A DNA stretch of 57,222 bases from an uncultured bacterium (GCA_903835185.1 CAILLX010000008.1:1-57222), one strand, 5' to 3'. Positions 47,398 through 56,469 are shown, numbered from the stretch's first letter. A program made the numbers and translations. Notes: generated from the letters alone by a model not told the origin.

Positions 47398-47431
47398 TTC
47401 AAACGAGACTGGAGCATGTCCACTAGATGTA

Positions 47432-47470
47432 GAATAAAGCGGTGAGCTAGTTTCATCGCTTTATTCTTTA
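47432..47470. terminator. Terminator-like hairpin between convergent genes
   Basis: gaataaagcggtga (47432-47445) pairs with a complement at 47453-47466 with one G-U pair and a 7-nt loop; ttta follows on the plus side. It lies between the plus-strand GH57 gene and the minus-strand unknown membrane protein, so it may stop transcription from both sides. The T-run is short. Confidence 0.65.
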
Positions 47471-47560
47471 CCGGTAGGTTGCTTCTGTAAAACGGTTAGT
47501 TGAGGTTTGGGACAGATCAATTTATACAGTTATGCTGCACTATGAGACTAGTTGTGTTGG

Positions 47561-49117
47561 TTAAGATCTGGTTGGTGTCTTCTTTAGAGTTGATTCAATC
47601 TCGTCGAGCTGCTTGAGCCGGGCGGTCAGAGCTTGAGCAGGCAAGAGCCCTTTGCGTGCCAGCCTGTGTCGGTTGATCTCATTTTGTACCTGTATTCTCA
47701 CGTTGTCCAGGACAACGATCGAGACGCCACCGACAACGGCGGTGGTGCCAGCGGCAACTAAAGTGTTGAATCTTCTTGCGTTTGTCGGGTAGTGGTAACC
47801 TGCTGTGGCAATAACGGCTCCAGCGCCTATTATGCTGCCACCGACTATTGATCCGGCAATAAGGTTCATCGTTGCTGCCCGGTTTCCAGCTCTGATCTCT
47901 TTCTGTGCTGTAGCCAGCTGGTCTCTAAAAGTCTTGCTATGTGACTCATACATACCTAAGCGGGCTATTGTCCCGCAGGCGGTATCCATATTCTCCTTGT
48001 CATGTGCCTGGCACAGCTGCCGCAGCCGGTCTCGATCTGCGTCCAGCTTGGTGACCTCGCGAGTTTGCAGACCGCCGGTGCAGGCAGCAAGGCTGCGCTT
48101 GTCGTAGTCTCCAACTAGTTTACGCAGGCTGAGAGCTACAACAGGAGTGAGAACTCCAATGCTCCCGTATACCACTGCCAGTGCTCCAACAGGTCCATCC
48201 AGTTTTGCTTGTCTTTTCCGAACCGCTTCCAGGGACACTAAGTTAACTGCGGCAAGGATGCTGTTGTTGGTGATATCGAGGAGATAGAGGCACTTTTCGA
48301 AAGCTCTGTATCTTCTTGAGCCGATGTGAAAACGTTCAAATTCCACAAGAGAGAGATCTCGGATATCTTTAAGCACCTCACCTTCAGCCATCTCCATGTC
48401 TGCTCCCTGGGTATTACTTGCTTGCTCCTGCTGGAGCAGAGCATCACGATCTTTGATCAGCTGATCAATCTCGTGCCGGAGAGTGATTACATGTGCCTTG
48501 GCTGCTGCCGGCGAAAAGCCGAGTTTGCTCAATTGATGATCGCGCCAGAAATCAAGACCTAATTCGCTTGTTGAAGCGGCAATACCGAACCAGGGCGCTA
48601 TGGTTCGCACCACGACGCCTGTTTCTATTGTATGGAGACAGATCTTCTGGGGGGATCGTATATGCTTAGCCCGCTCGGACAGAACGGTGATAAAGCCGGC
48701 GTCAGTGAGTGACGCATCTGCTTCCTGCAAGCAGAAATAACGCCAGTGCTTCCAGCGGCTTGATTTACTGGTTTCAAGACTGTAATGGATGTTAAAACGT
48801 TCGAGCTCAATCTCTTTTAAGAGGATCTGTTTTGACAGTGCCTCGCTGTTTAGTCCCTGCTCGTCTGTTGCTATTAAAAGGTGCTGTTCTGGGTTGGCAG
48901 CTTGAATATCTTCCGCCCTGGCTGCCCCAAACGGCAGGACTGACTGGACAACTAAAACAAAAAGAGCCATCCAACTGCAAAGGTGACCTTTCCTGCGCTG
49001 AACTACTACTTGTCTAGCTGCTTCAGTTAATTGCTGAAATAAATTTATTGAGTTGTCGCACTTTTTGCTTGAGATATATTTCGCTGGAAGCGAATGACAT
49101 TCTTTGAAATCAGACAT
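47561..49117 (-). CDS. Hypothetical exported or membrane protein, 518 aa
   Basis: No family is recognised. A hydrophobic stretch at about 50-68 ending in AARAE suggests a signal peptide, but it is preceded by about 45 residues, so the real start may be internal; no clear ribosome-binding site marks the ATG at 49117. Most of the protein is charged and helical. Further hydrophobic stretches are seen near 305-335, 410-435 and 445-465, the second Gly-rich (LIAGSIVGGSIIGAGAVIATAG), which could be membrane spans. It shares this layout loosely with the protein at 7929-9401. Confidence 0.7.
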   Translation of the reverse strand: MSDFKECHSLPAKYISSKKCDNSINLFQQLTEAARQVVVQRRKGHLCSWMALFVLVVQSVLPFGAARAEDIQAANPEQHLLIATDEQGLNSEALSKQILLKEIELERFNIHYSLETSKSSRWKHWRYFCLQEADASLTDAGFITVLSERAKHIRSPQKICLHTIETGVVVRTIAPWFGIAASTSELGLDFWRDHQLSKLGFSPAAAKAHVITLRHEIDQLIKDRDALLQQEQASNTQGADMEMAEGEVLKDIRDLSLVEFERFHIGSRRYRAFEKCLYLLDITNNSILAAVNLVSLEAVRKRQAKLDGPVGALAVVYGSIGVLTPVVALSLRKLVGDYDKRSLAACTGGLQTREVTKLDADRDRLRQLCQAHDKENMDTACGTIARLGMYESHSKTFRDQLATAQKEIRAGNRAATMNLIAGSIVGGSIIGAGAVIATAGYHYPTNARRFNTLVAAGTTAVVGGVSIVVLDNVRIQVQNEINRHRLARKGLLPAQALTARLKQLDEIESTLKKTPTRS

Positions 49118-49170
49118 TAGATATTAAGGAACAGATGCCACCACACTCATCGGAGCAGGCAGCTGACCGA

Positions 49171-49205
49171 CAAGCAGGATTGAACAGATCATTCAATCCT
49201 GCTTG
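49171..49205. other. 14-bp perfect inverted repeat between arsR and unknown gene
   Basis: caagcaggattgaa (49171-49184) and its complement (49192-49205) with a 7-nt loop. It sits between two minus-strand genes, about 190 bp after the ArsR-like stop and 50 bp before the unknown gene start. There is no T-run on either side, so it is not a normal rho-independent terminator; a rho-dependent stop, attenuator or binding site are possible. Confidence 0.6.
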
Positions 49206-49391
49206 AAGATTGAAGGCGATCGATTATAACCCCGAACAAGATCTTAGCGGCTCCGGTTGGTTTGTGACCTAAAACTTTTCGTAGTCAGGCAGTCTGCCGG
49301 GTATTGACAATAGCTGGTGGAAGGCAGAGCATTAACTCTTTGTGTTTGTCGCCAGATTGAGCCAACTTCTTTTGGAGCTGGGATCAGCGCC

Positions 49392-49733
49392 TCACTCGTT
49401 GCCAGCAAGCTCTCTCATGACTTCACTGTATCTTTTGCCAACTGCACCGCATACGATATCACAAAGCTGATAAATGCTGTTATCTACTATGGTGTAATAA
49501 GAAAATAGTCCTTCTCTTCTTTTGCCGACTATGCCTTGCTCGGAAAGGAGAGAAAGATGTTTGCTTACGTTGGCCTGGCTCATTCCGGTTGCCTGGCAAA
49601 GCTCCTGGACAGATTGTTCGCCCTTGAATAGACATTGCAGGAGTTGTAGCCGTGAAGCATCAGAAAGAGCTCTGAAACGGGAAGCGACAATCTCGAGAGC
49701 TGGTCTGGACAGCTGTTTAGTCTTGCCTTTCAC
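49392..49733 (-). CDS. ArsR-family transcriptional repressor
   Basis: 113 residues with a winged helix-turn-helix: RFRALSDASRLQLLQCLF opens the fold, SVQELCQATGMSQANVSKHLSLL is the recognition helix, and GKRREGLFSYYTI forms the wing. ArsR/SmtB proteins repress metal-handling or redox genes and are released by metal or other ligands. Cys residues in the recognition helix region and near the C-terminus (CDIVCG) might be sensors, but the classic alpha-3 CxC motif is not seen. The start is GTG at 49733 with tcctcc on the plus strand (ggagga) at 5-nt spacing. Confidence 0.88.
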   Translation of the reverse strand: MKGKTKQLSRPALEIVASRFRALSDASRLQLLQCLFKGEQSVQELCQATGMSQANVSKHLSLLSEQGIVGKRREGLFSYYTIVDNSIYQLCDIVCGAVGKRYSEVMRELAGNE

Positions 49734-50093
49734 CAGTGTCCTCCAGTGTCTGTTGTTGCTTCAAACTTTATTCTAAAGCTGTTCTTCTAGTATATCAACC
49801 ATATAATTAATCAGTGATGTGGTTGTGGAGCCATTGACGTGACCAGTCTGACCGCTCACCGACAGGCTCGGACAAGCCAGGCAGACTATACAAAGCTTCT
49901 TTGGTATAAAAGATCTGTCACTGGGTAAGTGGTGCAGATGCGAATAAGGATTACTTACTGCTGTTTCACACTTTGCTTGAGCTGCTCACAGATGCTCCCT
50001 GCCTGGGGTAGCCAGGTATCATGGCAGCTTTTAACCAGCAGCTCGCAATACTCTACCTGCCTGTTCTCTACTTTAATATCCAGTAGGCATTAA
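49734..50093. other. Intergenic stretch with arsR promoter
   Basis: About 360 bp between the ArsR-like gene and the radical SAM gene, both on the minus strand. It contains the promoter described separately and a direct repeat of ccagtgtc (49733-49740, 49743-49750) around the ribosome-binding site. No gene is supported. Confidence 0.5.
49770..49798 (-). promoter_or_regulatory. Sigma-70-like promoter for the ArsR gene
   Basis: In the minus sense, TTGATA (49793-49798) and TAGAAT (49770-49775) are separated by exactly 17 bp; each differs from consensus by one base. They lie about 37 bp upstream of the ArsR GTG. ArsR proteins usually control themselves, so the AT-rich area around it (atatcaaccatata) may be the operator. 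Confidence 0.55.
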
Positions 50094-51761
50094 TCACTGT
50101 CTGCTGCAGCCTACCCCATCCAACTGGACCGGCGCTGCTGCCAATTTACGAGGATTGCTGCTCCAGCCCAGGCGAGTTAAAAGTGACATTCTGTAAGGTG
50201 TCAACCTGGTTGGTGGTTGTCTCATACTTCCTGGACCATCAATGAGCCGCTGCTCGACGAAAGCAAAAAGATGTGTCAAACATTGAGCGGCAACTGTCAG
50301 TAGCGACTCCCGACCAAACTCCTGACGATATTCTCGTGCTAGCATCTCAACCATTTCGACTGTCTTGGCATTTTCAGCAAAATGACGAGCGGCAGGGAAT
50401 AATGTTCGGAAAGACAGGCAGCGCTTCTTGAGCCTATCTGTCAGAGAGCGGACACGAGGATCTGCATGATTCCTGACTGTTCTGTAGCCACGTAAAGTTG
50501 TCTCGGCCAGGCGCAACAGTGAAGGTCCTTGTCGCTCGTAGTCCTGTCTGAAGGCGTCCTTGAGGTACCAGCTGGTTTCGTCGCGGGTAAAATGTTCGTG
50601 CTTGAACCATATTTTGTCCTGCCCGTGCCATTCTATATACGGTACATCGTGAAGTATCCGTCCGTCCTTCTCGAGCTGTTCATAGAGGGCGGTACCTGGC
50701 ACCGGTCCAAGTTCCATAAACTGGACAAAGTCTGAATTAATATCAATGACGTAATCGATATCCTCTTGCATAGTTTCTCTGGTGTGGTGGTCCATAAAAA
50801 GAATGCCAGAGGCGAGTACATGAATGCCATAGTCCCGCAGCTTCTGAATAGTAGCCTTGATATCTATGCCCTGGGTCTTTTGGAAGACAGTCTCTTTAGA
50901 CTCAACACCAACCCAGACAAAGTCGATGCCTATTCTGGCCATGAACTCGACACCAACGGCGTTAATGGTCTCGGCTGACGAGAAGACGCCCATGTAGTAC
51001 CGTTTCTTGTGCTTCTCCAGCTCTTCAGCAAACTCTTCGATACGCTGGCGGTCTTTGAGGAAGTTTTCGTCCATGACAAAAAATTCTTTACAGCCAAGCT
51101 TACCCTCTATCTCCTGGAGCGCCTGAAAAAGCTCCTTGCCTGAATTCAAATAACCGACATACTTTTTGCCGAAATGATGAGAAGTGGCACAAAAGGAGCA
51201 AGCATTAATGCAACCGAGCCCAGGCATAAGAACTGCGGCTGTACCAGGCAGCGGGATACCCATGACGCGCCGGTTGACTGTTGACCAGAGAGCCGGATGG
51301 CGGATCGGTTTCTTCTCGTCCTCACCCAGCAGCCGCCGGAACCAGGCAACCCCATCGCCAGTGCTCAAGTGATCGAAATCAATTAAGTTTTCTATGCCAG
51401 GTATGTTAACTCCGTGTCCGCCCAGTACCACTTTAGTGCCTGGTGAAACCTCCCTTATTATTTCAACCATTTTCTTTGCCTTGCTGTAATTGGCGTAAAT
51501 AAAGGAGATGCCAATCACATCATAGCCTTTGCGCACTTCCTGCCTGAAACGATCCAGGGATGGAAAATCAAGCACGGCAGTCGGTGTTTCCAGATTCTCA
51601 GCAATAAGATAAAGCCCGAAGCTCGGATGGTTCATCCGCAAGGAAAAAAGGCCTTGTTCGCGCGTGACCTGGTTGTGAAAGAGCTCCATAACGTTGAGCT
51701 TTCGCCCATACTCGTCATCAACACCGAACGGTCCAAACACGGACGACAGGAGTACTTTCAT
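50094..51761 (-). CDS. B12-binding-domain radical SAM enzyme
   Basis: 555 residues. An N-terminal Rossmann-like domain (about 40-140, DVIGISFIYANYSKA and VVLGGHG) resembles the cobalamin-binding domain of class B radical SAM enzymes, though without the DxHxxG motif. The radical SAM core has CxxxCxxC at Cys184, Cys188 and Cys191 (GCINACSFCATS) for the [4Fe-4S] cluster that cleaves S-adenosylmethionine. The remaining 180 residues are helical and may be a substrate-specific tail. Such enzymes methylate or rearrange carbon skeletons; the substrate cannot be inferred, and no pathway genes lie next to it. Confidence 0.85.
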   Translation of the reverse strand: MKVLLSSVFGPFGVDDEYGRKLNVMELFHNQVTREQGLFSLRMNHPSFGLYLIAENLETPTAVLDFPSLDRFRQEVRKGYDVIGISFIYANYSKAKKMVEIIREVSPGTKVVLGGHGVNIPGIENLIDFDHLSTGDGVAWFRRLLGEDEKKPIRHPALWSTVNRRVMGIPLPGTAAVLMPGLGCINACSFCATSHHFGKKYVGYLNSGKELFQALQEIEGKLGCKEFFVMDENFLKDRQRIEEFAEELEKHKKRYYMGVFSSAETINAVGVEFMARIGIDFVWVGVESKETVFQKTQGIDIKATIQKLRDYGIHVLASGILFMDHHTRETMQEDIDYVIDINSDFVQFMELGPVPGTALYEQLEKDGRILHDVPYIEWHGQDKIWFKHEHFTRDETSWYLKDAFRQDYERQGPSLLRLAETTLRGYRTVRNHADPRVRSLTDRLKKRCLSFRTLFPAARHFAENAKTVEMVEMLAREYRQEFGRESLLTVAAQCLTHLFAFVEQRLIDGPGSMRQPPTRLTPYRMSLLTRLGWSSNPRKLAAAPVQLDGVGCSRQ

Positions 51762-52704
51762 TTACAACCTCAGCTCTCAGAATATGCACCGCCGGCGATG
51801 GCACACCGTCGCATGGCTAACATTATGTGAGTATAGCACTTTGTCAAGGTAGCCAAATGCATACAAGTGTTAATGTATTTGTTAGCATAGTAGAAGCCCT
51901 GATGTGTTTGCTGGCTGTCCTTGCGCTGCCGACCGGCAGAGCGACAATGTTGGACGTATTTGCTGGCGCGCAGCAATGTTCCGACTGGACTGTTTGTTTG
52001 ACAGTGAATCACGTCAGTAACGTTAACCAATATTACAGCTGCTGCTTAAAATGTTGCCTTGCAAGTGAACATCAAGACAAGTATTTGAATTCCCGAACTG
52101 TTGTGCACCAAATGTGATACCAGTATGATTTTTCCGTTTTGCCGGACAGGTATTTTATGGATGGATTAGCCTGCTCTTGCATTTGTAAGCTTGTGGGCAA
52201 TTGCGGTCGATATCCCCTAGGTGGGGGATGCCTTGTTATGCGAACACCAAGATAATTGAAAGTAGGGTCGGTGAGAGATGACGGGATCGAAAAGTCCGTC
52301 AGGGCGGATGACAGGGTGACTACGGGGGGACCCTTCCAGCAGGCGCAAGCCTTTTCAACAACAATCCTCAGCCACTACAGGCTGGGGATTGTTGTTGAAA
52401 AGTGACCATACAGGGATGATGCTTGTGTTGCTGCTGACAAATACTTAATGGGAGCGCAGAGCAGGTCGGTGTGAACAATATTGATTGATCTCACTTTCCT
52501 GGGACCGGTTTTGTATCTATTTGCTGAGAGTGGTAGCGATCAGGCTTGGTCGGCTCCTTTAATGTCAGGATTTTAATTAAAACAATGCTTATTTAAGGAG
52601 CATCACGATATCTGACCTTCTGAATGTAACAGCCTAGTCTCTTTCTTCCAGGCTCGGTAAAATTCTTGGCATTGAATTGCTGTGGCACGGGAGGCGTCTG
52701 TCCG
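51762..52704. other. Long gene-free region before the carboxylase operon
   Basis: Over 900 bp without a convincing gene. The first part should contain the promoter of the minus-strand radical SAM gene; a perfect TTGACA in minus sense lies at about 51842-51847, but its -10 partner is unclear. The middle holds the strongly structured element described separately (52205-52402). The last 300 bp lead into the acyl-CoA carboxylase genes. Short frames here overlap on both strands and have no ribosome-binding sites. Confidence 0.6.
52205..52402. ncRNA. Strongly structured GC-rich element, candidate ncRNA, leader or repeat
   Basis: It has several stems in succession: atcccc/ggggat (52212-52217, 52224-52229); agggtc/gaccct (52264-52269, 52329-52334) enclosing gacggg/tccgtc (52280-52285, 52295-52300); and a 23-bp hairpin at 52351-52402 with one G-U pair and a 6-nt loop. 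The order of a multibranch unit followed by a long hairpin suggests a transcribed RNA or leader upstream of the carboxylase (start at 52705). TPP, SAM, FMN, cobalamin riboswitch, RNase P, tmRNA and SRP cores were compared from memory and did not fit. It could also be a palindromic repeat element. Strand is undecided. Confidence 0.4.
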
Positions 52705-54246
52705 ATGGAGATGGAAGAATATGTGGAGCGGCTCAGAGAGCGCAAGAAGGTAGCTTACGGCACTGAAAAAGACAGAGATCAGCAGCACAGAAAAGGGCGA
52801 TTGACCGCCCGTGAGCGCATTGGGTTGCTTTTCGATCCAGGTACTTTTGAGGAGATCGATACGCTTGCCTTGCCGCGCTATGATGTTTATGTCGGCGGCA
52901 AGAGCTCCCGTTATGGTGATGGGGTAGTTACAGGCTTTGGGCTGGTAGACGGCCGGCACGTTTTTGTGGCAGCACAAGATGCAGCTGTTATGGGCGGGTC
53001 TTTAGGCGAGATGCATGCCAACAAGATTGTCAAGGCTATGAAGATGGCCCTTTCATACGGCTGTCCGTTTGTAGCCATCAATGATTCAGGTGGAGCGCGC
53101 ATCCAGGAGGGTGTAGATAGCCTGGCCGGATATGCCCGCTTGTTTGATGCTAACTGTGAGGCCTCGGGGGTCATACCGCAGCTGTCACTTATCATGGGAC
53201 CGTGCGCAGGTGGTGCTGTCTACTCGCCAGCGCTGACAGATTTTATCTTTATGACTGAAGCCAGTTACATGTTTATCACCGGTCCTGACGTGGTGAGAGC
53301 TGTGATGCAGGAAGATGTCAGTCAGGAGCTGCTTGGCGGCGGGCTGGTTCACAGCACAGAAAGTGGTGTGAGCCACTTCATGTCGGCTGACGATAAGGAA
53401 TGTCTGGCGCAAGCACGTGAGCTTCTCAGCTATCTGCCTTCCAACAATCAAAATGATCCGCCTTATCATCCGCCTGCTGACGATCCACTCAGACGCTGTC
53501 CCGAACTGGAAGAGATCGTGCCGATTGATCCATATAAACCTTACGATGTGCGCCGGGTCATCTCTGCCGTAGTTGATGATGGTCGCTTCTTCGAAGTGCA
53601 CCAGCTTTTTGCCCAGAATATGGTCGTCGGTTTTGCCCGCCTTAACGGCTGGGTGGTCGGTATTGTGGCCAATCAGCCTAACGTGCTGGCAGGGACTATT
53701 GATATTAAAGCTTCAATTAAAGCTTCGCATTTCATACGTATTTGTGATGCGTACAATGTGCCGATTATTACTCTGCAGGACGTCCCGGGCTTTTTGCCAG
53801 GAACAGCCCAGGAGTATGCTGGTATTATCCGTAATGGCGCCCGGATGATTTATGCCTATAGTGAAGCTGTGGTGCCCAAGATTATGCTGGTCCTTCGTAA
53901 GAGCTACGGTGGCGCCTATTGTGTCATGAGCAGCAAAGGATTGCGTGGTGACCTGCTTTATGCCTGGCCTAACTCAGAGCTGGCTGTGATGGGGGCTGCT
54001 GGAGCGGTAAATATTCTCTATCGCAAGGAAGTTTCGTCTGCTGCCGACCCGGAGGCGAAACGCAAGGAGCTTGAGGAAGATTACGAGGAGCGTTTCAATA
54101 ACCCGTATGTGGCAGCAGCTCGCGGCATGATTGATGACGTGATTGAACCGCGTGACACTCGCCGTGTCCTTGTGCGAGCACTAGAAGTCAGCTTGCTCAA
54201 AAGAGAGCGGCATGTTCCTAAAAAGCACGGCATTTCGCCAGTATAG
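52705..54246 (+). CDS. pccB: Acyl-CoA carboxylase carboxyltransferase subunit (propionyl-CoA carboxylase beta-like)
   Basis: About 513 residues, two crotonase-like domains of the carboxyltransferase family. It moves CO2 from carboxybiotin to an acyl-CoA, probably propionyl- or acetyl-CoA. Marks are KGRLTARERIGLLFDPG near the N-terminus, SGGARIQEGVDSLAGYA, GPCAGGAVYSPALTDF with the acyl-CoA oxyanion Gly pair, and later VPGFLPGTAQEY and KSYGGAYCVM with the biotin-side Gly pair. Active-site features look normal. The ATG at 52705 has gggagg before it. The biotin carboxylase and biotin carrier genes follow, forming a complete carboxylase. The methylmalonyl-CoA decarboxylase alpha subunit is a close alternative. 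Confidence 0.88.
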   Translation: MEMEEYVERLRERKKVAYGTEKDRDQQHRKGRLTARERIGLLFDPGTFEEIDTLALPRYDVYVGGKSSRYGDGVVTGFGLVDGRHVFVAAQDAAVMGGSLGEMHANKIVKAMKMALSYGCPFVAINDSGGARIQEGVDSLAGYARLFDANCEASGVIPQLSLIMGPCAGGAVYSPALTDFIFMTEASYMFITGPDVVRAVMQEDVSQELLGGGLVHSTESGVSHFMSADDKECLAQARELLSYLPSNNQNDPPYHPPADDPLRRCPELEEIVPIDPYKPYDVRRVISAVVDDGRFFEVHQLFAQNMVVGFARLNGWVVGIVANQPNVLAGTIDIKASIKASHFIRICDAYNVPIITLQDVPGFLPGTAQEYAGIIRNGARMIYAYSEAVVPKIMLVLRKSYGGAYCVMSSKGLRGDLLYAWPNSELAVMGAAGAVNILYRKEVSSAADPEAKRKELEEDYEERFNNPYVAAARGMIDDVIEPRDTRRVLVRALEVSLLKRERHVPKKHGISPV

Positions 54247-54380
54247 TGGAGGCTCAGAATGTTAGGTGATGAGGCTAGCTAGAGCCGCGGTTGCCGGTCT
54301 CAACGGCAAGGCAGCTGTGCTGGCACGTCGGCGGAGAATCTCACGAGGCTGTGCAAATAAAGCCATGGAGGGCTTTGAAA

Positions 54381-55856
54381 ATGTTTAAAAAGGTACTGGT
54401 GGCAAATCGAGGCGAGATAGCGGTACGCATCATTCGTACCTGCCGCGATATGGGCATTCGCACGGTGGCTCTTTATGACCGCTCTGACCGAGATTCGCTG
54501 CATGTCAGGTTGGCAGATGAGTGTGTGCAAGTTGCCTCCCGGCTAGGTTATCTGGATTCGATGCGGATTATCCAGATTGCACGTGAAGTTGGGGCTGAGG
54601 CCATCCACCCTGGCTACGGCTTTCTTTCAGAAAGATCTGATTTTGTCATAGCTTGTGAAGAAAATGATATTGCATTCGTCGGACCGCCCAGCTCTGTGAT
54701 CAGGAGCACTCAGGATAAGACAGAGCTGCTGGTGCGCGTCGAGCAGGAAGGTATTCAAGTTCCGCCTCATTCTGCTACATCTTTTGGACCTAACGATCTG
54801 CCTCTAGTATTTGCTGCAGCTGAAAGTATAGGTTATCCGCTGGTCGTAAAGTCGTGCGTTGGTGGGCGTGGGCATTCTGCTCGTCTGGTTGGCGATGCCG
54901 GACATCTGGAAGCAGCAACTGCCCAGGTTGCCACTGAGGCTTGCCTTCTTTTTGGAGACAGACGAATCTACCTTGAAGCGGCAGTCATACCTGCTCGCCT
55001 TGTTGAGGTGCAGATTCTTGGCGATAAGTACGGCAGCCTCATTCATTTGGGTACTCGTGATGGAAGTTTACAGCGCCGTGGTGTCAAGGTTATCGCTGAA
55101 GCGCCTGCTCCATTTCTGAGTGTTGAGCAAGAGGAGGACATTTGTGCCGATGCTCTAAAAATAGGCAAGCTGCTTAATTACTGCAATGCAGGAACTGTCG
55201 AGTTTCTTGTCGATGGCAAGGGGCGGCATTTCTTCACTGAAATAAAGGCGCGTATTCAGGTGGAGCACCCGACAACTGAGCTTGTTACCAATCAGGACAT
55301 AGTTAGGCGGCAGCTTGAGGTTGCATCTGGCGAGAAATTGCCGCTTTTACAGAAAGATGTACGCATCGTAGGTTCAGCGCTATTGTGCCGCATTAACGCT
55401 GAAGATCCTTTGCATGATTACATGCCGAGTCCTGGACGACTGCGCAACTTTCGCATGCCGGGCGGACCAAATGTGCGTGTAGACGCATACGGTTATGCTG
55501 GATGCCAAGTGCCTGTTCATTACGAACCTTTGTTGGCTAAAATAACTGTCTGGGGTAGCGATCGCCAGGAGTGCTTGCGCCGGATGCACAGAGCTCTCAC
55601 CGACACAGCTATTAAGGGTGTCAGGACAAACATTGTCCTTCATAAATCTATCCTGGATAGTGAAGAGTTTTCTTTCGGCAAGCTTGGACAGGAGCGTCTT
55701 GAGACACAATCTTTTGTGCCTAACCTGTCCGGTGCCGATCTGCGTGAGATTGCTGTAGCAGCAGCGGTAGGCTATGTCTTGCGGAACAAGAGTTTGCGAT
55801 CGGTAACTCCCGAGCGTCTGCGTGAAGGTTGGCGTCAATCTGCAAGGAGTTTCTAA
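54381..55856 (+). CDS. accC: Biotin carboxylase subunit with altered active-site residues
   Basis: About 491 residues with the ATP-grasp fold of biotin carboxylase: N-terminal VLVANRGEIAVRIIRTCRDMG, central ATP-grasp, and C-terminal GRL/GYAG region. It should carboxylate biotin on the carrier. Some key residues are kept (Glu287, Arg291, Glu in QVEHP, Arg in RINAEDP), but others differ from family consensus: the Gly-rich loop reads VGGRGHS, the His aligned to E. coli 209 is Leu207, His236 is Gly234, and Asn290 is Lys289. Numbering is by alignment from memory. Activity is therefore uncertain. The ATG at 54381 has ggagg at 9-nt spacing. Confidence 0.85.
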   Translation: MFKKVLVANRGEIAVRIIRTCRDMGIRTVALYDRSDRDSLHVRLADECVQVASRLGYLDSMRIIQIAREVGAEAIHPGYGFLSERSDFVIACEENDIAFVGPPSSVIRSTQDKTELLVRVEQEGIQVPPHSATSFGPNDLPLVFAAAESIGYPLVVKSCVGGRGHSARLVGDAGHLEAATAQVATEACLLFGDRRIYLEAAVIPARLVEVQILGDKYGSLIHLGTRDGSLQRRGVKVIAEAPAPFLSVEQEEDICADALKIGKLLNYCNAGTVEFLVDGKGRHFFTEIKARIQVEHPTTELVTNQDIVRRQLEVASGEKLPLLQKDVRIVGSALLCRINAEDPLHDYMPSPGRLRNFRMPGGPNVRVDAYGYAGCQVPVHYEPLLAKITVWGSDRQECLRRMHRALTDTAIKGVRTNIVLHKSILDSEEFSFGKLGQERLETQSFVPNLSGADLREIAVAAAVGYVLRNKSLRSVTPERLREGWRQSARSF

Positions 55857-55974
55857 TGAAGCTGGCAAACTGGATTGAAAGCGACAGTACAGGAAATAGT
55901 GGCTTGCGCCTCCGGGGTGAGTCAGCTTGAACGTGAGTTTGGACAATAAGATTTATCGTAGTTGAGGAATTGCA

Positions 55975-56469
55975 ATGAGTAAGTTGAGTGTAAGCATCGA
56001 CGGACAGAGTTTTGAAGTAGATCTTCCTCTTCTCGATCCATCCAAACTGGAGTTTGAAGTTACAGTTGACGGGCAGCCTATGAAAGTAGGCGTTTCCGGA
56101 CTTGGAAGTTATGAGGATTTTGAGTGGATAACAGTGGACGGGCATCCTTGTGAAATTGAGATAGACAGGGATTTGCATTGGATTCGCTCAGGACCAACTC
56201 TGCATTCGTTGGAAGTGCGCGATATGAATGCTAGAGTGTCCCGCCCCGTCAGTGGTGATGGTCGCGTAAAAGCGCCTATTCCAGGGCTCATCACTACTGT
56301 TTATGTCAAGGAAGGTGACAGTGTGGAAGTGGGTCAGCCGCTTCTGGTGCTAGAAGCTATGAAGATGGAGAATACGATTGCTGCACCCCGCTCTGGCTCT
56401 ATCTCATGCTTGAATCATTCTCCAGGGCAGACAGTGACATTAGGTGAGCTTCTCGCTGAGATCGTCTGA
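55975..56469 (+). CDS. Biotin carboxyl carrier protein
   Basis: 164 residues. A Gly/Asp-rich N-terminal part (about 1-90) repeats a V-x-V-D-G-Q-x pattern. The C-terminal biotinyl domain (about 95-164) has the biotinylation site EAMKME with the target Lys130. It carries CO2 between the biotin carboxylase and the carboxyltransferase encoded just upstream. gagga stands before the ATG. The whole three-gene unit is an acyl-CoA carboxylase of the type found in actinobacteria and some other phyla. Confidence 0.9.
   Translation: MSKLSVSIDGQSFEVDLPLLDPSKLEFEVTVDGQPMKVGVSGLGSYEDFEWITVDGHPCEIEIDRDLHWIRSGPTLHSLEVRDMNARVSRPVSGDGRVKAPIPGLITTVYVKEGDSVEVGQPLLVLEAMKMENTIAAPRSGSISCLNHSPGQTVTLGELLAEIV

Noticed and set aside
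51770..52117. Overlapping small frames on both strands
   Set aside because: They lack ribosome-binding sites and recognisable content, and lie in a region of promoters.
52205..52402. Cobalamin, TPP, SAM, FMN riboswitch, RNase P RNA, tmRNA, SRP RNA
   Set aside because: None of the conserved core sequences that I could recall were found at the right spacing; the element is reported as unclassified.
55380..55946. 188-codon minus-strand frame opposite accC
   Set aside because: It is the antisense of a clear biotin carboxylase gene.
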